Assembly (NCBI GenBank): GCA_944325605.1
Contig: CALVAX010000008.1
Coordinates: 1 to 64,000, forward strand
From: Candidatus Gastranaerophilales bacterium
Lineage (GTDB): Bacteria > Cyanobacteriota > Vampirovibrionia > Gastranaerophilales > Gastranaerophilaceae
Length of the DNA: 64,000 nt
Reading direction: 5' to 3'
Shown: positions 7,534 to 17,434 of the stretch, in pieces
How positions within the stretch are numbered: the stretch's first letter is position 1
Layout of the letters: each line of letters starts with the position of its first letter
Notes under the pieces: generated by a model
Told to the model about the DNA's origin: nothing
What the model saw: only the letters and a program-made list of their open reading frames with translations
Databases searched by the model: none
Position numbers and translations under genes: made by a program

Positions 7534-8771
7534 TGGGTATAAGCGACAGATTAAAAAGATTTGAACATAAGCCTGATATTGTAGAAGAAACTTCTTTTAG
7601 CGATTTTATAACGGAAGCGCTTTCAAGAAAAATTGCTTCAATTCCTGTCTGGTATGAGTATGATTATTCAAAGCAGTTTGAATTAATATTGAATTTTCTT
7701 GATAATAAATTGAACTCGGAGTTTGAAGACTTATCTCTTACTGATGCTGAAAAAAGGGAGATAGCTGAAGAGTTTTTGAAAAACAATAAAGGCTTTGGTA
7801 TTTTGGATAAACTTCTGTCAGATAAAGACGTTGACGCTGTAATGGTAAATTCGCTGGGGTCGGTATTTGTAAATAAAGGCGGGAAATATGTAAAAACAGA
7901 TCTGGTTATGAGTTCAGCGCAATTTACGGAAGTTGAGTCCAGATTTAAAGGCGGCGGAGCTTTGACGCGTGTTTGTCAGGATAATCTTGTTATTACATTT
8001 TTGAAAGCGCCTGTTGCAGATAATATGATTTTTATAAAGAAAATCAGGGAGGTTTTTGATAATCTTTCGGATATTGTTGATGATGGAATTATTACTGAAG
8101 AAGTTAAAATTTATCTGTCCGGATTGTTGAATGATAAAAAAAATATTATAATAACATCATCAGAGAAAGATATTTTGAATGAATTTGCTCAGGTTTTGAT
8201 TAATTCCGTAAAAGATTCCGACAGGGTTGCTGTTATCGAAGATTATATGCCATTCCGGGCTTTAGCGGATAATGTATCTGTATTTTCGGTTTCTTCTTTG
8301 AAGGAGCTGGAATGGAAATATATTCTTGAATCTGTTAAAGAATTGAAATATGACTATACTGTTACGGCGCTCTCTGATTATGAAAAGTTTTCTTCAAATT
8401 ATATCAATGCAGAGGAGTCTTCTCAAGGGCTAATTACTCTTGTACCGGCAAAAAATATAACTGAAGTTTCTCTAAAACTTAATGATGTTGTCCAGAGAAG
8501 TTTAAAATGCACTGAAAAGCAGGCTAAATTGAAATTGTCGTCTTTGTATGATGTTATAATTCAGCTGGATAAATTCGAAAATAATAAATATTGCCTGTCG
8601 TCAGTAATGGAAATCAGTTCTACAAAATCATCATCACTTGTTATGGATGAAGTTGTTAAGTATCTTGACGGACTGTATGTACTTGATCTTCCTGAGAGTT
8701 TTTGTGACGGTGAAGAAGTTCGGAACGATGGAAAATCTTCAAAGACTTTCCGCTCGCGTTTGAAAAAATAG
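7533..8771 (+). CDS. CpaF-like secretion ATPase homolog lacking the Walker A motif
   Basis: 412 aa, GTG start overlapping the cpaE stop. Residues 87-123 match the CpaF N-terminal region well (GILDKLLSDKDVDAVMVNS... VFVNKGGKYVKT). Where CpaF has GGTGSGKTT, this protein reads KNIIITSSEKDIL (203-215): glycines, lysine and threonine are missing. The following DRVAVIEDYMPFRA (230-243) keeps the IED of the ERIVTIED motif. The C-terminal half lacks a clear Asp box. It is probably a non-hydrolysing pseudo-ATPase working with the coupled CpaE, or a relic under relaxed selection. Its last 116 bases overlap an opposing gene. Confidence 0.7.
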   Translation: MGISDRLKRFEHKPDIVEETSFSDFITEALSRKIASIPVWYEYDYSKQFELILNFLDNKLNSEFEDLSLTDAEKREIAEEFLKNNKGFGILDKLLSDKDVDAVMVNSLGSVFVNKGGKYVKTDLVMSSAQFTEVESRFKGGGALTRVCQDNLVITFLKAPVADNMIFIKKIREVFDNLSDIVDDGIITEEVKIYLSGLLNDKKNIIITSSEKDILNEFAQVLINSVKDSDRVAVIEDYMPFRALADNVSVFSVSSLKELEWKYILESVKELKYDYTVTALSDYEKFSSNYINAEESSQGLITLVPAKNITEVSLKLNDVVQRSLKCTEKQAKLKLSSLYDVIIQLDKFENNKYCLSSVMEISSTKSSSLVMDEVVKYLDGLYVLDLPESFCDGEEVRNDGKSSKTFRSRLKK

Positions 8772-9780
8772 ATTTGCGGCTTTCAATATCTCTTACCTTG
8801 TTGAGGTGTATCTTTAGAAGATTGCTGTCATTAAGTTTTTCATTTAAGAGATTAATTCCCGGGGTGATGTACTGCGGCATCAGAATTTTGTTAACAAGAT
8901 AACCTATAGGTTCCGTAAACATCAGGCATGATACAACACCGCCAAGTGTTTTTAAGATTTTGTTTTTAACAATAAGGTGGTTTTGATAGTTTTGGAGAGC
9001 ATTTTTGAAGGCTCTGTTTGTCTGATCCTTGCCGAATAGCAGGGTTGCATTTTCAAGAGTGTTTTTATATTTTTTCGTTACACTTGCTGGAATGCTTTTG
9101 TCATTAATACCTTTTTTTAGTTTTTCTTTAATGTCAAATATTTTGTCTGCATTTTGGGTGATGTATGCGTGAACTTTTTGGCTGTCAGTGTCGGCCAGAG
9201 CAAAGTAGCCTGTTAAATATCTGTAGGCTTTTTTGAATATATTTCCCTGTTTTCTGTCATTTTCAAGTTCTTTAATGTGATTTTCAAGAGATTTGTTTAG
9301 AAACTCTTTGAAATTTTCTTTGGTTTTGAAATTTTCTTCAGTTGCCTGTTCTATTGCGCTGTTTGTGTGTCTGTAAATGCTGTCACGTGCATTAATGGAG
9401 ATTTTTCCGCTTATGAGTTTGCCGATAGGAGAGGTCATTTTCTGACCTATGATGGTTGCTGCAGAAGGCAGTATGAAGAATGTCAGCGCCTGACGGATTG
9501 ATTCTTTTACGGCGCGTTTGCTGCTCGGAGAATATTCATCCTTGTCATTTTTGTATTTGTCGTAAATATCCGCACCAAGATACATAAACGACGGAACCCA
9601 CAGGGCAAAGGTTAATTTCGGGGCAATTTCATTTACTGTTGCTCCGATTTCACTGGAATATGTAAGCGCGCTGATTGCCCAGCTGTTAAGCGGGTCTTTG
9701 TATTTTTTTTCTTCTGCTTTGTGTTTTTTGTCCGGCGGAGTTTTTCTTTCCGCAAAAACAGGAGTCAGATTGACCGGCAT
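8656..9780 (-). CDS. Lineage-specific membrane-associated hypothetical
   Basis: 374 aa, ATG followed by MPVNLTPVFAERKTPPDKK. Hydrophobic stretches lie near residues 57-75 (FALWVPSFMYLGA), 95-115 (ALTFFILPSAATII) and 280-300 (GGVVSCLMFTEPIGYL); the middle is charged and helical. Its overall style (TSPIGKLISG, Gly/Ala membrane patches in a basic protein) resembles the gene at 1239-3422. A GGGAG-type site lies upstream of the ATG. It converges on the CpaF-like gene, and the 3' ends overlap by 116 bases with no terminator seen. Function unknown. Confidence 0.75.
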   Translation of the reverse strand: MPVNLTPVFAERKTPPDKKHKAEEKKYKDPLNSWAISALTYSSEIGATVNEIAPKLTFALWVPSFMYLGADIYDKYKNDKDEYSPSSKRAVKESIRQALTFFILPSAATIIGQKMTSPIGKLISGKISINARDSIYRHTNSAIEQATEENFKTKENFKEFLNKSLENHIKELENDRKQGNIFKKAYRYLTGYFALADTDSQKVHAYITQNADKIFDIKEKLKKGINDKSIPASVTKKYKNTLENATLLFGKDQTNRAFKNALQNYQNHLIVKNKILKTLGGVVSCLMFTEPIGYLVNKILMPQYITPGINLLNEKLNDSNLLKIHLNKVRDIESRKSIFSNASGKSLKIFHRSELLHRHKNSQEDQVHTVRQDT

Positions 9781-9861
9781 GGAAAGTTCTCCCGTAGTTT
9801 TTCCTGTTATCTAATTATACAACACACAAAAATAATATTTTTTGCTATCCTGAATTTTTGA

Positions 9862-9875
9862 TATAATATTTTGTT
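9862..9875 (+). promoter_or_regulatory. Minus-10 box directly before uvrB (leaderless start)
   Basis: TATAAT at 9862-9867 leaves 8 bases to the ATG at 9876, so transcription should begin at or next to the start codon. No Shine-Dalgarno sequence is visible. A TTGCTA at 9842 is the only minus-35 candidate and is too close (14 bp). Confidence 0.55.
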
Positions 9876-11873
9876 ATGGAGAAAAGACTTTTCAAAATAA
9901 GTTCCAAATATTCACCTGCGGGCGATCAGCCAAAGGCTATTGAGGCTTTGACAGAAGGTGTTCTTGCCGGAGATGACACCCAGACCCTTCTTGGTATAAC
10001 CGGTTCCGGCAAAACCTTTACTATTGCAAATGTTATCCAGAATGTTCAAAAGCCGACTCTGATTATCGCGCATAACAAAACGCTTGCAGCCCAGTTGTAT
10101 AACGAATTTAAAGAACTTTTTCCTGATAATGCGGTTGAGTATTTTATCAGTTATTACGATTATTATCAGCCGGAAGCTTACATCCCCAGAACCGACACTT
10201 ACATTGAAAAATCAGCCTCTATAAATGATGAAATAGACCGTCTGCGCCATAATTCCACGAGAAGTCTTTATGAAAGAAACGATGTTATTATTGTTGCCTC
10301 GGTCAGCTGTATATACGGTTTAGGCTTGCCTGAAAATTATTTCAGGGGTTCTGTAGAACTTAAAGTCGGTGATGAGGTAGAAAGAGATGATTTATTAAGG
10401 CATCTTGTTGCTGTCCAGTATAAGCGCAATGACCTTGTTCTTGAGCGTTCGACCTTCCGCGCAAGAGGCGATATCGTCGAAATTATGCCCTCTTATGAAA
10501 AGATTGTGACAAGAATTTACTTTTTTGGTGATGAAATTGAAAAGATTGTAAGAATAGACAATGTATCCGGAGAAATTCTTGAAACTCCTGACAGTGTCGT
10601 CATTTATCCGGCTGTTCATTATCTTTCTTACGATGAAAACACTGACGAAACTCTGGATTTAATCCGTCAGGAACTAGCCGCACGACTTGCAGAACTGGAA
10701 TCAGAAAATAAACTCATTGAAGCCCAGCGGCTTTCGCAGAGAGTAAAATATGATATAGAAATGATTAAGGAAATGGGTTATTGCTCGGGAATTGAAAATT
10801 ATTCAAGAATAATAGAGCGCAGACCGCCCGGAAGCCCGCCTGCAACTTTGCTGGATTATTTTCAAGGTGATTTTTTGACTGTAATAGATGAGTCACACGT
10901 AACATTACCGCAGATTAAAGGGATGTCGCACGGAGATGCAGCAAGAAAAGATGTTCTTATTGAATACGGATTCCGGCTTCCCTGCGCCAAGGACAACAGA
11001 CCTTTAACAAATGAAGAATTTTTTAATAAAGTTCATCAAAAAATTTATATTTCAGCAACCCCCGGAGAATTTGAACGTAAGACTTCTCAGCAGCTTGTAG
11101 AACAGATTATCCGCCCGACAGGGCTTGTTGATCCAAAAATAAGTGTTCGTCCGATTGATTCACAGATTAATGACCTGAAAGAAGAAATTAAAAAACGCAC
11201 AGAGAAAGATGAAAGAGTTCTTATTACGACGCTTACAAAGAAAATGGCGGAAGATTTGACAGACTTTTTTCTTCAGGAAGGGATTCGGGTCAGATATCTT
11301 CACTCCGGAATTCAATCGCTTGAAAGGGTGGAAATATTGAGAGATTTGCGTCTTGGTGAATTTGATGTTCTGATTGGTGTAAATCTCTTAAGAGAAGGAC
11401 TTGATATTCCGGAAGTTTCGTTAGTTGCAATTATGGATGCCGATAAGGAAGGGTTTTTAAGAAGTGAAACAAGCTTAATCCAGACAATCGGGCGTGCTGC
11501 CCGAAATGCCTGCGGAGAAGTAATTATGTACGCTGATAATATGACTGAAAGCATGGAAAAAGCAATTAATGAAACAAACCGCAGACGGGAAATTCAGATT
11601 GCGCACAATAAAAAATACGGTATTATTCCGCAGACCATTAAAAAACCGGTTGAAAATAATCTGCTGTCCCTTGTTGCAAGCTACAGGGATCTTGAAGATA
11701 TTGTCGCAGAAGAAATGGTCGATCTTGGTATAGATAAAAAAGACTTGCCGAAATTAATCGACAAGCTTGAAAAAGATATGCATAAGGCTGCTAAAATTCT
11801 TGACTTTGAGCGCGCAGCCGAAATTCGTGATCAGCTTAAGAAACTGAGAGAAATGGTAAATGCAAAAAATTAA
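9876..11873 (+). CDS. uvrB: UvrABC excinuclease subunit B
   Basis: 665 aa, the usual length. It receives damaged DNA from UvrA, verifies the lesion and recruits UvrC in nucleotide excision repair. Seen: Walker [11 protein letters not shown] near residue 40, the beta-hairpin region [20 protein letters not shown] near 92-111, DESHVT in the helicase core, the GRAARN motif VI, and a C-terminal UVR domain ([20 protein letters not shown]). It appears to be transcribed as a leaderless mRNA. The stop overlaps the stop of the convergent gene by four bases. Single gene, no uvrA or uvrC nearby. Confidence 0.97.
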   Translation: MEKRLFKISSKYSPAGDQPKAIEALTEGVLAGDDTQTLLGITGSGKTFTIANVIQNVQKPTLIIAHNKTLAAQLYNEFKELFPDNAVEYFISYYDYYQPEAYIPRTDTYIEKSASINDEIDRLRHNSTRSLYERNDVIIVASVSCIYGLGLPENYFRGSVELKVGDEVERDDLLRHLVAVQYKRNDLVLERSTFRARGDIVEIMPSYEKIVTRIYFFGDEIEKIVRIDNVSGEILETPDSVVIYPAVHYLSYDENTDETLDLIRQELAARLAELESENKLIEAQRLSQRVKYDIEMIKEMGYCSGIENYSRIIERRPPGSPPATLLDYFQGDFLTVIDESHVTLPQIKGMSHGDAARKDVLIEYGFRLPCAKDNRPLTNEEFFNKVHQKIYISATPGEFERKTSQQLVEQIIRPTGLVDPKISVRPIDSQINDLKEEIKKRTEKDERVLITTLTKKMAEDLTDFFLQEGIRVRYLHSGIQSLERVEILRDLRLGEFDVLIGVNLLREGLDIPEVSLVAIMDADKEGFLRSETSLIQTIGRAARNACGEVIMYADNMTESMEKAINETNRRREIQIAHNKKYGIIPQTIKKPVENNLLSLVASYRDLEDIVAEEMVDLGIDKKDLPKLIDKLEKDMHKAAKILDFERAAEIRDQLKKLREMVNAKN

Positions 11874-12628
11874 GATTTCTGGAGCTGTTTAATTTCTTCT
11901 TTTTCTCTTTTCTTTTTCGCTTTTTCTTCAGCCTGGTGAAGAGCTTCATAGTTAAGTTGTCCGAGATAATTTCCTATCAGCGCAACATTAAATACTGCCG
12001 TCATACACCATACAAAATACATTACAACGTTTTCGATACCGATAAACAGCCAGAATAGGTATGTTAAACTTCCGGTGATTATAGCGTCGATTATAGCAAT
12101 TTGAAGTGCCATCCATATTCCCTGTATCAAAACATCAATACAGGAATCTGAAATTGCTTTAACATCAAAAACGTTTGCAAAACTAAATTTCTTGCAAAAA
12201 AGCATAAAAACAGTTAGCACAATTGACCCGCACACAGCGTAAGTAACATACATAATTGCCTGTGACATCCACGTAACAGAAATCATCGGACAGACTTTTG
12301 TAACAATGTACCAGGCAATACCTCCGTTTATTGCAGCTGCAGGAATAAGTGCTATTATTGTGCGCAAAGCATCAAAAAACAATGTAAAAATATTAAATGT
12401 CGGTAATGTTACATCTCTATAGTTCATAACATTGTTTGCGCATCTTGACATTATGCCTAAAATTACTATTACGCTGATAATCGCTAAAATATAAAACCAG
12501 ATGCTGTTTTGCATTTTGTTCATATATAAGCTGACAGCCCCGAAAACAGGAATTGTAAAAATAAAGAATTTTGTTAGTGCATGCGGTTCATTAAGCGATT
12601 CTTCCACTGCGTCTTTAATAGATGCCAT
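11870..12628 (-). CDS. Multi-pass membrane protein, Yip1-like style
   Basis: 252 aa with about five to six hydrophobic segments between residues 20 and 225 and a basic coiled C-terminal tail ([18 protein letters not shown]). The N-terminal [16 protein letters not shown] and the segment spacing recall Yip1/YIF1-type bacterial proteins, but I see no diagnostic motif. It is a single gene between the histidine kinase operon end and uvrB; an AGAGAGGAG-type site precedes the ATG. Function unknown. Confidence 0.8.
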   Translation of the reverse strand: MASIKDAVEESLNEPHALTKFFIFTIPVFGAVSLYMNKMQNSIWFYILAIISVIVILGIMSRCANNVMNYRDVTLPTFNIFTLFFDALRTIIALIPAAAINGGIAWYIVTKVCPMISVTWMSQAIMYVTYAVCGSIVLTVFMLFCKKFSFANVFDVKAISDSCIDVLIQGIWMALQIAIIDAIITGSLTYLFWLFIGIENVVMYFVWCMTAVFNVALIGNYLGQLNYEALHQAEEKAKKKREKEEIKQLQKS

Positions 12629-12693
12629 ATATTGACTCCTCTCTTCTTAATTACTCCATAAATATAGCATATTTATATATGCCGGGCAATACA

Positions 12694-13893
12694 TTAATCC
12701 GATGATAATGGAAGTTTAACCGTAAATTCAGCACCTTTATCTCTTTCGCTTGTGACTTTGATGGTTCCTCCATGCAAAATAACAAGTTCTCGGGTTATTG
12801 CAAGTCCCAGACCGGTTGAGTTTTCTTTAGGATTGATTTGTTCAAATTTTTTGAAGATTTTTTTGTGGTATTTCTTTTCAATCCCGCAGCCTTCATCTTT
12901 AATTTTTATTTCTATGTATTTTCTTTTCCCGCGGGAAGATATTGTTATAGTCCCGCTTTCAGGGCTGTATTTTATTGCGTTGTTAATAATATTAAATAAT
13001 ATCTGCTGTAATTTCTGGTAATCTGCACAAATTAATATTGATTCAGTATCCTGAACTAATTTAATGTTCTTTCTTTCAATGAGCGGTTTCAAAATGTTTA
13101 CTGTTTCAAGGATGCACCGGTTACAATCAAATTCCCTTATGTTAAGCCTCATAGAGCAGGATTCTATTTTTGTCATGTCAAGAATTTCGTTAATCATTCC
13201 GAGCAGATGAATTCCTGCAGTTTGAATATCTTTAACAAACTCTTTTTGTATTTCAGTCAAACTGCCGGATTTAGGGTTTTGCAAAAGTTCTGAAAATCCG
13301 ATAATTGAATTGAGCGGAGTCCTCAGTTCGTGCGAAATGTTTGATAAAAATTGAGTTTTTATTTTGTCAGATGCAATGATTTTTTTGTTCTGTTTTTTTA
13401 TTGTTAAATTGGCTCGTTCTTTTTCTATTAAGCCTTGTTGAAGTGCTTCCGTCTGCATTTTGATTATTTGAGTCAGTTCAAGTTCTTTTATAATGTTTGA
13501 AATTATAAGCGAGCATAGGTGAAAAAGTTTTGTGTTTTCTTCGTCTAAAGGTTTGTTTGTTTCTATAACCAGTATTCCGTAAACTGTTTCACGTATAGTC
13601 AGACGCGAAATTTCAATATTTTTGCCGAAGATTTTAAATATATTTTCGGGTATCTTTCTTTTTGCACTAAAAATACTTTCTTTATCGGTTTTGTCAAGTG
13701 AAATTTCTTTTTTTTGACGCGCTGAACCGTATGAATACTCAAGCCTCAAAATATCAGGAGTCAAAAAGTAAATATAAGCATTTTTAAAATCTATGACAGA
13801 CTTCAGTGCTTTAAAAATTTCGTCTGAAGTATTCAAATTTCCCTTAAAAAACACTTCTAAATGTTCAAGTGATTGTTCGTAGAATTTATCCAC
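12694..13893 (-). CDS. Soluble sensor histidine kinase
   Basis: 399 aa with no membrane segment. Residues 1-140 form a GAF-like sensory region (VYGILVIETNKPL near 104-116). A coiled coil (140-180) leads to the HisKA dimerisation domain with His188 in NISHELRTPLNS. A HATPase_c domain at about 285-398 shows N-box NNAIKYS, G1 DEGCGIEKK and G2 GLGLAITRELV. It starts two bases after the hpt stop and is the last gene of the minus-strand operon that begins at 19717. No response regulator is adjacent, so its partner and signal are unknown. Confidence 0.9.
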   Translation of the reverse strand: MDKFYEQSLEHLEVFFKGNLNTSDEIFKALKSVIDFKNAYIYFLTPDILRLEYSYGSARQKKEISLDKTDKESIFSAKRKIPENIFKIFGKNIEISRLTIRETVYGILVIETNKPLDEENTKLFHLCSLIISNIIKELELTQIIKMQTEALQQGLIEKERANLTIKKQNKKIIASDKIKTQFLSNISHELRTPLNSIIGFSELLQNPKSGSLTEIQKEFVKDIQTAGIHLLGMINEILDMTKIESCSMRLNIREFDCNRCILETVNILKPLIERKNIKLVQDTESILICADYQKLQQILFNIINNAIKYSPESGTITISSRGKRKYIEIKIKDEGCGIEKKYHKKIFKKFEQINPKENSTGLGLAITRELVILHGGTIKVTSERDKGAEFTVKLPLSSD

Positions 13894-13895
13894 AA

Positions 13896-14441
13896 TTACT
13901 CCAGAATAGTTTTGTCTGCCCAGCCGATGTATGTAAGGTTTCGGAAATATCCGTCAAAATCGAGTCCGTAGCCGATAAGAAACCTGTCATCAACGTCAAA
14001 TCCGTAGTAATCCGGCTCGACATCAACAATTCTGGTGCATTTTTTGTCAAGAAGCGAGCAGAATTTTGTGGATTTAGTTTTGAAGTTGCAGGCCATAAAA
14101 TCAAGTAAGAATTTTGCGGTTAAGCCTTTGTCAACAATATCTTCTATAATCAAAACATTTTTTCCGTTGAGATCCGGAAGTTTAATGTCAACAGCATTTA
14201 CTTTCCCGCTTGAAACAGTACCAGAACCGTAACTTGAAAGTCTTATAAATTCCATCCGTAAAGGCATTTTTAAGTTTTTCACAAGATCCGCAGCGAACAT
14301 TACGGCTCCCTTTAAAACGCATACAGCATAGACTTCTTCATCCCCGTAGAATTTGTTCATTTCTTCCGCAAGTTCTTTTATCCTTGTCTGAATTTGATTT
14401 TCGCTGAATAAAACCTTTAAATCACTCTCTTTTATCTGCAT
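13896..14441 (-). CDS. hpt: Hypoxanthine phosphoribosyltransferase
   Basis: 181 aa. It converts hypoxanthine or guanine plus PRPP to IMP or GMP in purine salvage. Seen: the substrate loop YAVCVLKGAVMFAADL near 38-54 and the PRPP signature VLIIEDIVDKGLTA near 95-108. The signature usually reads EDIIDSGLT; here Ser is replaced by Lys, and the acidic pair is kept. It overlaps the end of tilS by ten bases; the tilS-hpt pair is widespread in bacteria. The ATG lies inside tilS, so translation is probably coupled. Confidence 0.93.
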   Translation of the reverse strand: MQIKESDLKVLFSENQIQTRIKELAEEMNKFYGDEEVYAVCVLKGAVMFAADLVKNLKMPLRMEFIRLSSYGSGTVSSGKVNAVDIKLPDLNGKNVLIIEDIVDKGLTAKFLLDFMACNFKTKSTKFCSLLDKKCTRIVDVEPDYYGFDVDDRFLIGYGLDFDGYFRNLTYIGWADKTILE

Positions 14442-15760
14442 AAATAATTCTCCTTAATAACCAATTTTAACATATGAGTCGGGTTTGTGACAACTTTTAT
14501 GCTCTCGCTTATGCCGAGCGACGGTGCCCATAAAATTTCTTTTCCGGAGGCCAGAAACAGCAGTTCGTTTTTTTTGTAGGAAGGAACTTTCTTTTCGTTA
14601 AGATATTTTTTTAATTTCTGGGTTCCTGATGTGCCGAGAGGTTTTATTATATCACCGTCCCTGCGGGTTCTGAGGGTTAAATCCTCAAAGCCTGAAAGGT
14701 CTGCATAAGCTGTTAATTCCACGTCGGCAGGAAATTTGTCAGGTCTTTCCGTGCATCCGGCAATCTTAAATACCTTATTTTCAAGTTCATACACCCCTTC
14801 TGACTTTATTTTTACTTCAATATTGTGTTGTTTTCCGGTTTTTTTGATTAATTCTATGTGAATATTATTTACAAAAATATACAAATCTTGCGCAATTGCA
14901 AGTGTTTTGCCGCTTTTGGAAAGTTTGTTTTCGTGTATAAATTTTAGTGTTCTTGAAATTTTATTTTTGTCGATTTCAATATTTGCTTTTTCAAAAAGAT
15001 TATAAATCAGCCTTGTCTGGAGTTCATTTGTGTAGTTTGTAAAGTTTTCCGTTGCATAAGGTTTGTCAAGGGATTTAAGATATTCATCAATAATTGCATT
15101 ATCAGATGAAGCATTTTTAGAAAGCGAATTAATCACATCAATTGCAAGCGGATTAATTTTTTCCATTTGCGGGATAATTTTTTTACGGATTAAGTTGCGC
15201 TTATAAAGCGTGTTTTCGTTTGAACTGTCGAAATTTGGCACAAGATTATTTTCTTTACAATATTTTTCAATATCCGTGCGCTTAATATCCAGCAGCGGGC
15301 GGTAAAATATCCCGCGTTTTTCTGCAATTCCGCATAACCCCTTTGTCCCAGTGCCTTTTGCAAGTCTGTAAATTAAGGTTTCGGCATTGTCGTTTGCATT
15401 ATGCGCTGTTAAAACAGCTTTACTGTTGAATTTTTGCGCACATTTTTCAAAAAATTTATATCGTGCTTCTCTTGCTGCAGTTTCTGTTTTTTTTACATCA
15501 GAAGGAAGTCTTTCCGAATAAAATTTAATATTCCTTTCCATGCAAAACTGTCTGCAATTTTCTTCCTCTCTATCGCTTTCATCCGCGCGCCAGTTGTGGT
15601 TCAGGTGTATTGCAATGGTGTTGTGCCTTATTTTTGACACAATATCAAGCAGGCACATGGAATCAAATCCGCCTGAAAAAGCAATCAAAATCGGAAATTT
15701 ACTATCAATAAGATTGTAACTTTCTAAAAAATCCCTAACTTTTTCAGATATATTTTTCAT
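14432..15760 (-). CDS. tilS: tRNA(Ile)-lysidine synthase
   Basis: 442 aa. It puts lysine on C34 of the CAU-anticodon tRNA-Ile so that it reads AUA. Seen: PP-loop SGGFDS at 29-34 and the N-type ATPase body with AHNANDNAETLIYRLAKGTG. The C-terminal domain ends LGTSGTQKLKKYLNEKKVP and LWAPSLGISE. It starts three bases after the Clp-N gene stop and overlaps hpt. Confidence 0.95.
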   Translation of the reverse strand: MKNISEKVRDFLESYNLIDSKFPILIAFSGGFDSMCLLDIVSKIRHNTIAIHLNHNWRADESDREEENCRQFCMERNIKFYSERLPSDVKKTETAAREARYKFFEKCAQKFNSKAVLTAHNANDNAETLIYRLAKGTGTKGLCGIAEKRGIFYRPLLDIKRTDIEKYCKENNLVPNFDSSNENTLYKRNLIRKKIIPQMEKINPLAIDVINSLSKNASSDNAIIDEYLKSLDKPYATENFTNYTNELQTRLIYNLFEKANIEIDKNKISRTLKFIHENKLSKSGKTLAIAQDLYIFVNNIHIELIKKTGKQHNIEVKIKSEGVYELENKVFKIAGCTERPDKFPADVELTAYADLSGFEDLTLRTRRDGDIIKPLGTSGTQKLKKYLNEKKVPSYKKNELLFLASGKEILWAPSLGISESIKVVTNPTHMLKLVIKENYLCR

Positions 15761-15763
15761 TTA

Positions 15764-17137
15764 TTAATTGTTTTCTTCTGACAATCTTTGTTGAATTTTG
15801 ATGCCTTCTTTGATTTCTACAGCGTCAACTCCTAACTGTTCAAGAGCTTTCATTGCAAGGCAGTTTGGCTCATAAGTGAGGGCAAGAAGCATGTGTTCAG
15901 ACCCTATTCGTTCTTTGTTTTCAGCTTTTGCAAGCTCCCATGCTTTTTCCAGAACCCTTTTTGCACGTTTGGTGAATACAATTTCCGTGTCAAAATACTC
16001 ATCACCAAATCCTATCAGCTGTTCGACTTCTTTTCTGGCATCTTTAATGTTGATTTCCAGTTCATTAAGAACCTGCGCTCCGAGCCCGCTTGCTTCGCCT
16101 ATTATACCCAGCAGAAACATTTCCGTTCCGACTATATTTCTGCCGAGCCTTCGGGCTTCTTCCTTTGCAAGTCTGAGTATAGTTAGAGTTTCAGGCATTT
16201 GTTTTTCAATCGGCTTAATTATTGAATGAGCTACGTCGTCATCATTAATTTTTAATTCTTTTAAAATTTCATAAGCAATGCCTTTTTTGGCCTTCAAAAC
16301 TCCAAGTACAATGTGTGACGGCAGGACAACTGAAGAGCCAAGTTCTTTGGCAGTTTGAAGCGCCAGATTCATTGTTCTGAAGGCATTCGGAGTGAAAATT
16401 ATCTGTTTATTTTCATACTCTGCCTGACGGGATTGAATGTTTGAAAGCTTTTCTTCGAATTTTTCCGCTGTAATTCCGTAGTTAGCAAGAATTTTCGCTA
16501 AATCAGACTCTTTATCCTCCAGAATTGAGGATATAATTTGTTCCGTGCCCAGAATTTCATAATTTGAGGCAGAAAGTTTTGCAACTGCTCTTTCGAAAAC
16601 TTCTGTGGAGTCTTTGCTGTCAAATATTGCGTCCGTTGTGGATGAACTGGGCTCTAAATCTTTGTTTTCATCAATTTCCGGATGGTAAAGCCGTTTTGTC
16701 TTTCTCTGTACAAGCTTTTCAAGAAGTATTTTGGACTTAACAATGTCAAATCCTAATTTTTCAAGAATTCGTACATTGTTTGATTTTCTGTCATTGATTA
16801 CGGCTAAGAATAAATGTTCATAAAGTATGGCAGGATTGCCTGATTTGTTAGCAAGATCCAGTGCGTTTTTCAAAAGTTCTTTCAGGTGATTGCTGAATAC
16901 AGGAGGCTTTGCAGTCTGTATATTGCTGGTTATGTTCAGACTTTCCGTTACTTCCCTGTATAAGTCATCATAAGTTATATTGTATGACCTGAAAAGCTTT
17001 TGAGGAATGCCTTTTGCCTCCACAAACAGCGCAAGCAGCAGATGTTCTGAAACTATGTTTGCAGAATGCATCTCATTTGCGCATTTCTGAGCCGTACTTA
17101 CTACATTTACCGCTTTTTCCGTAAACTTTTCTAACAA
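15764..17137 (-). CDS. Stand-alone triple Clp-N-domain protein without AAA+ ATPase
   Basis: 457 aa made of three consecutive Clp N-terminal (Clp_R) modules at about 1-140, 178-305 and 315-445. Each has two copies of the helical repeat; the SEHLLLAL-type motif is seen at 30-37 and 413-420, with variants near 107, 274 and 338. No Walker A, Walker B or AAA+ domain follows. In ClpA/ClpC this domain docks adaptors and substrates such as McsB, MecA or phosphoarginine proteins. Here it may act as adaptor, decoy or sensor for ClpCP. It is two bases downstream of the DUF1292 gene, in an operon that also encodes a detached ClpX-type zinc finger. Confidence 0.88.
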   Translation of the reverse strand: MLEKFTEKAVNVVSTAQKCANEMHSANIVSEHLLLALFVEAKGIPQKLFRSYNITYDDLYREVTESLNITSNIQTAKPPVFSNHLKELLKNALDLANKSGNPAILYEHLFLAVINDRKSNNVRILEKLGFDIVKSKILLEKLVQRKTKRLYHPEIDENKDLEPSSSTTDAIFDSKDSTEVFERAVAKLSASNYEILGTEQIISSILEDKESDLAKILANYGITAEKFEEKLSNIQSRQAEYENKQIIFTPNAFRTMNLALQTAKELGSSVVLPSHIVLGVLKAKKGIAYEILKELKINDDDVAHSIIKPIEKQMPETLTILRLAKEEARRLGRNIVGTEMFLLGIIGEASGLGAQVLNELEINIKDARKEVEQLIGFGDEYFDTEIVFTKRAKRVLEKAWELAKAENKERIGSEHMLLALTYEPNCLAMKALEQLGVDAVEIKEGIKIQQRLSEENN

Positions 17138-17138
17138 A

Positions 17139-17417
17139 TTATTCTTCCTCGTCTTCTTCGTCTTCTAATGTTTTGATGTATTCTTCAACTTTGTTAAATT
17201 CTTCATCATCTTCAATTGTTTCGAACAGGTAATCTTCGCCGTCTTTTGTTAAACGCATAAGGATGATTTCGCTGTCCTCGCTGTCTTCATCGTCGTCTGC
17301 AGGCAATAGAAGAGCATATTCCTGATTGTCTACTTCAACAATGTCAAATAGTTCAAAGTTGATAACCTTTCCGTCTTCGTCAACTGTCTCAATTAATTGT
17401 CTTTCTTCGTTTTCCAT
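17139..17417 (-). CDS. DUF1292 family acidic protein
   Basis: 92 aa, very acidic (DDDEDSEDSE, tail EDEEDEEE), with the EYALLLPADD core typical of DUF1292. The family commonly sits next to yqgF/ruvX, as here. An AAGGAG site precedes the ATG. No biochemical function is known to me. Confidence 0.88.
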   Translation of the reverse strand: MENEERQLIETVDEDGKVINFELFDIVEVDNQEYALLLPADDDEDSEDSEIILMRLTKDGEDYLFETIEDDEEFNKVEEYIKTLEDEEDEEE

Positions 17418-17434
17418 TATTTTCTCCTTATATT

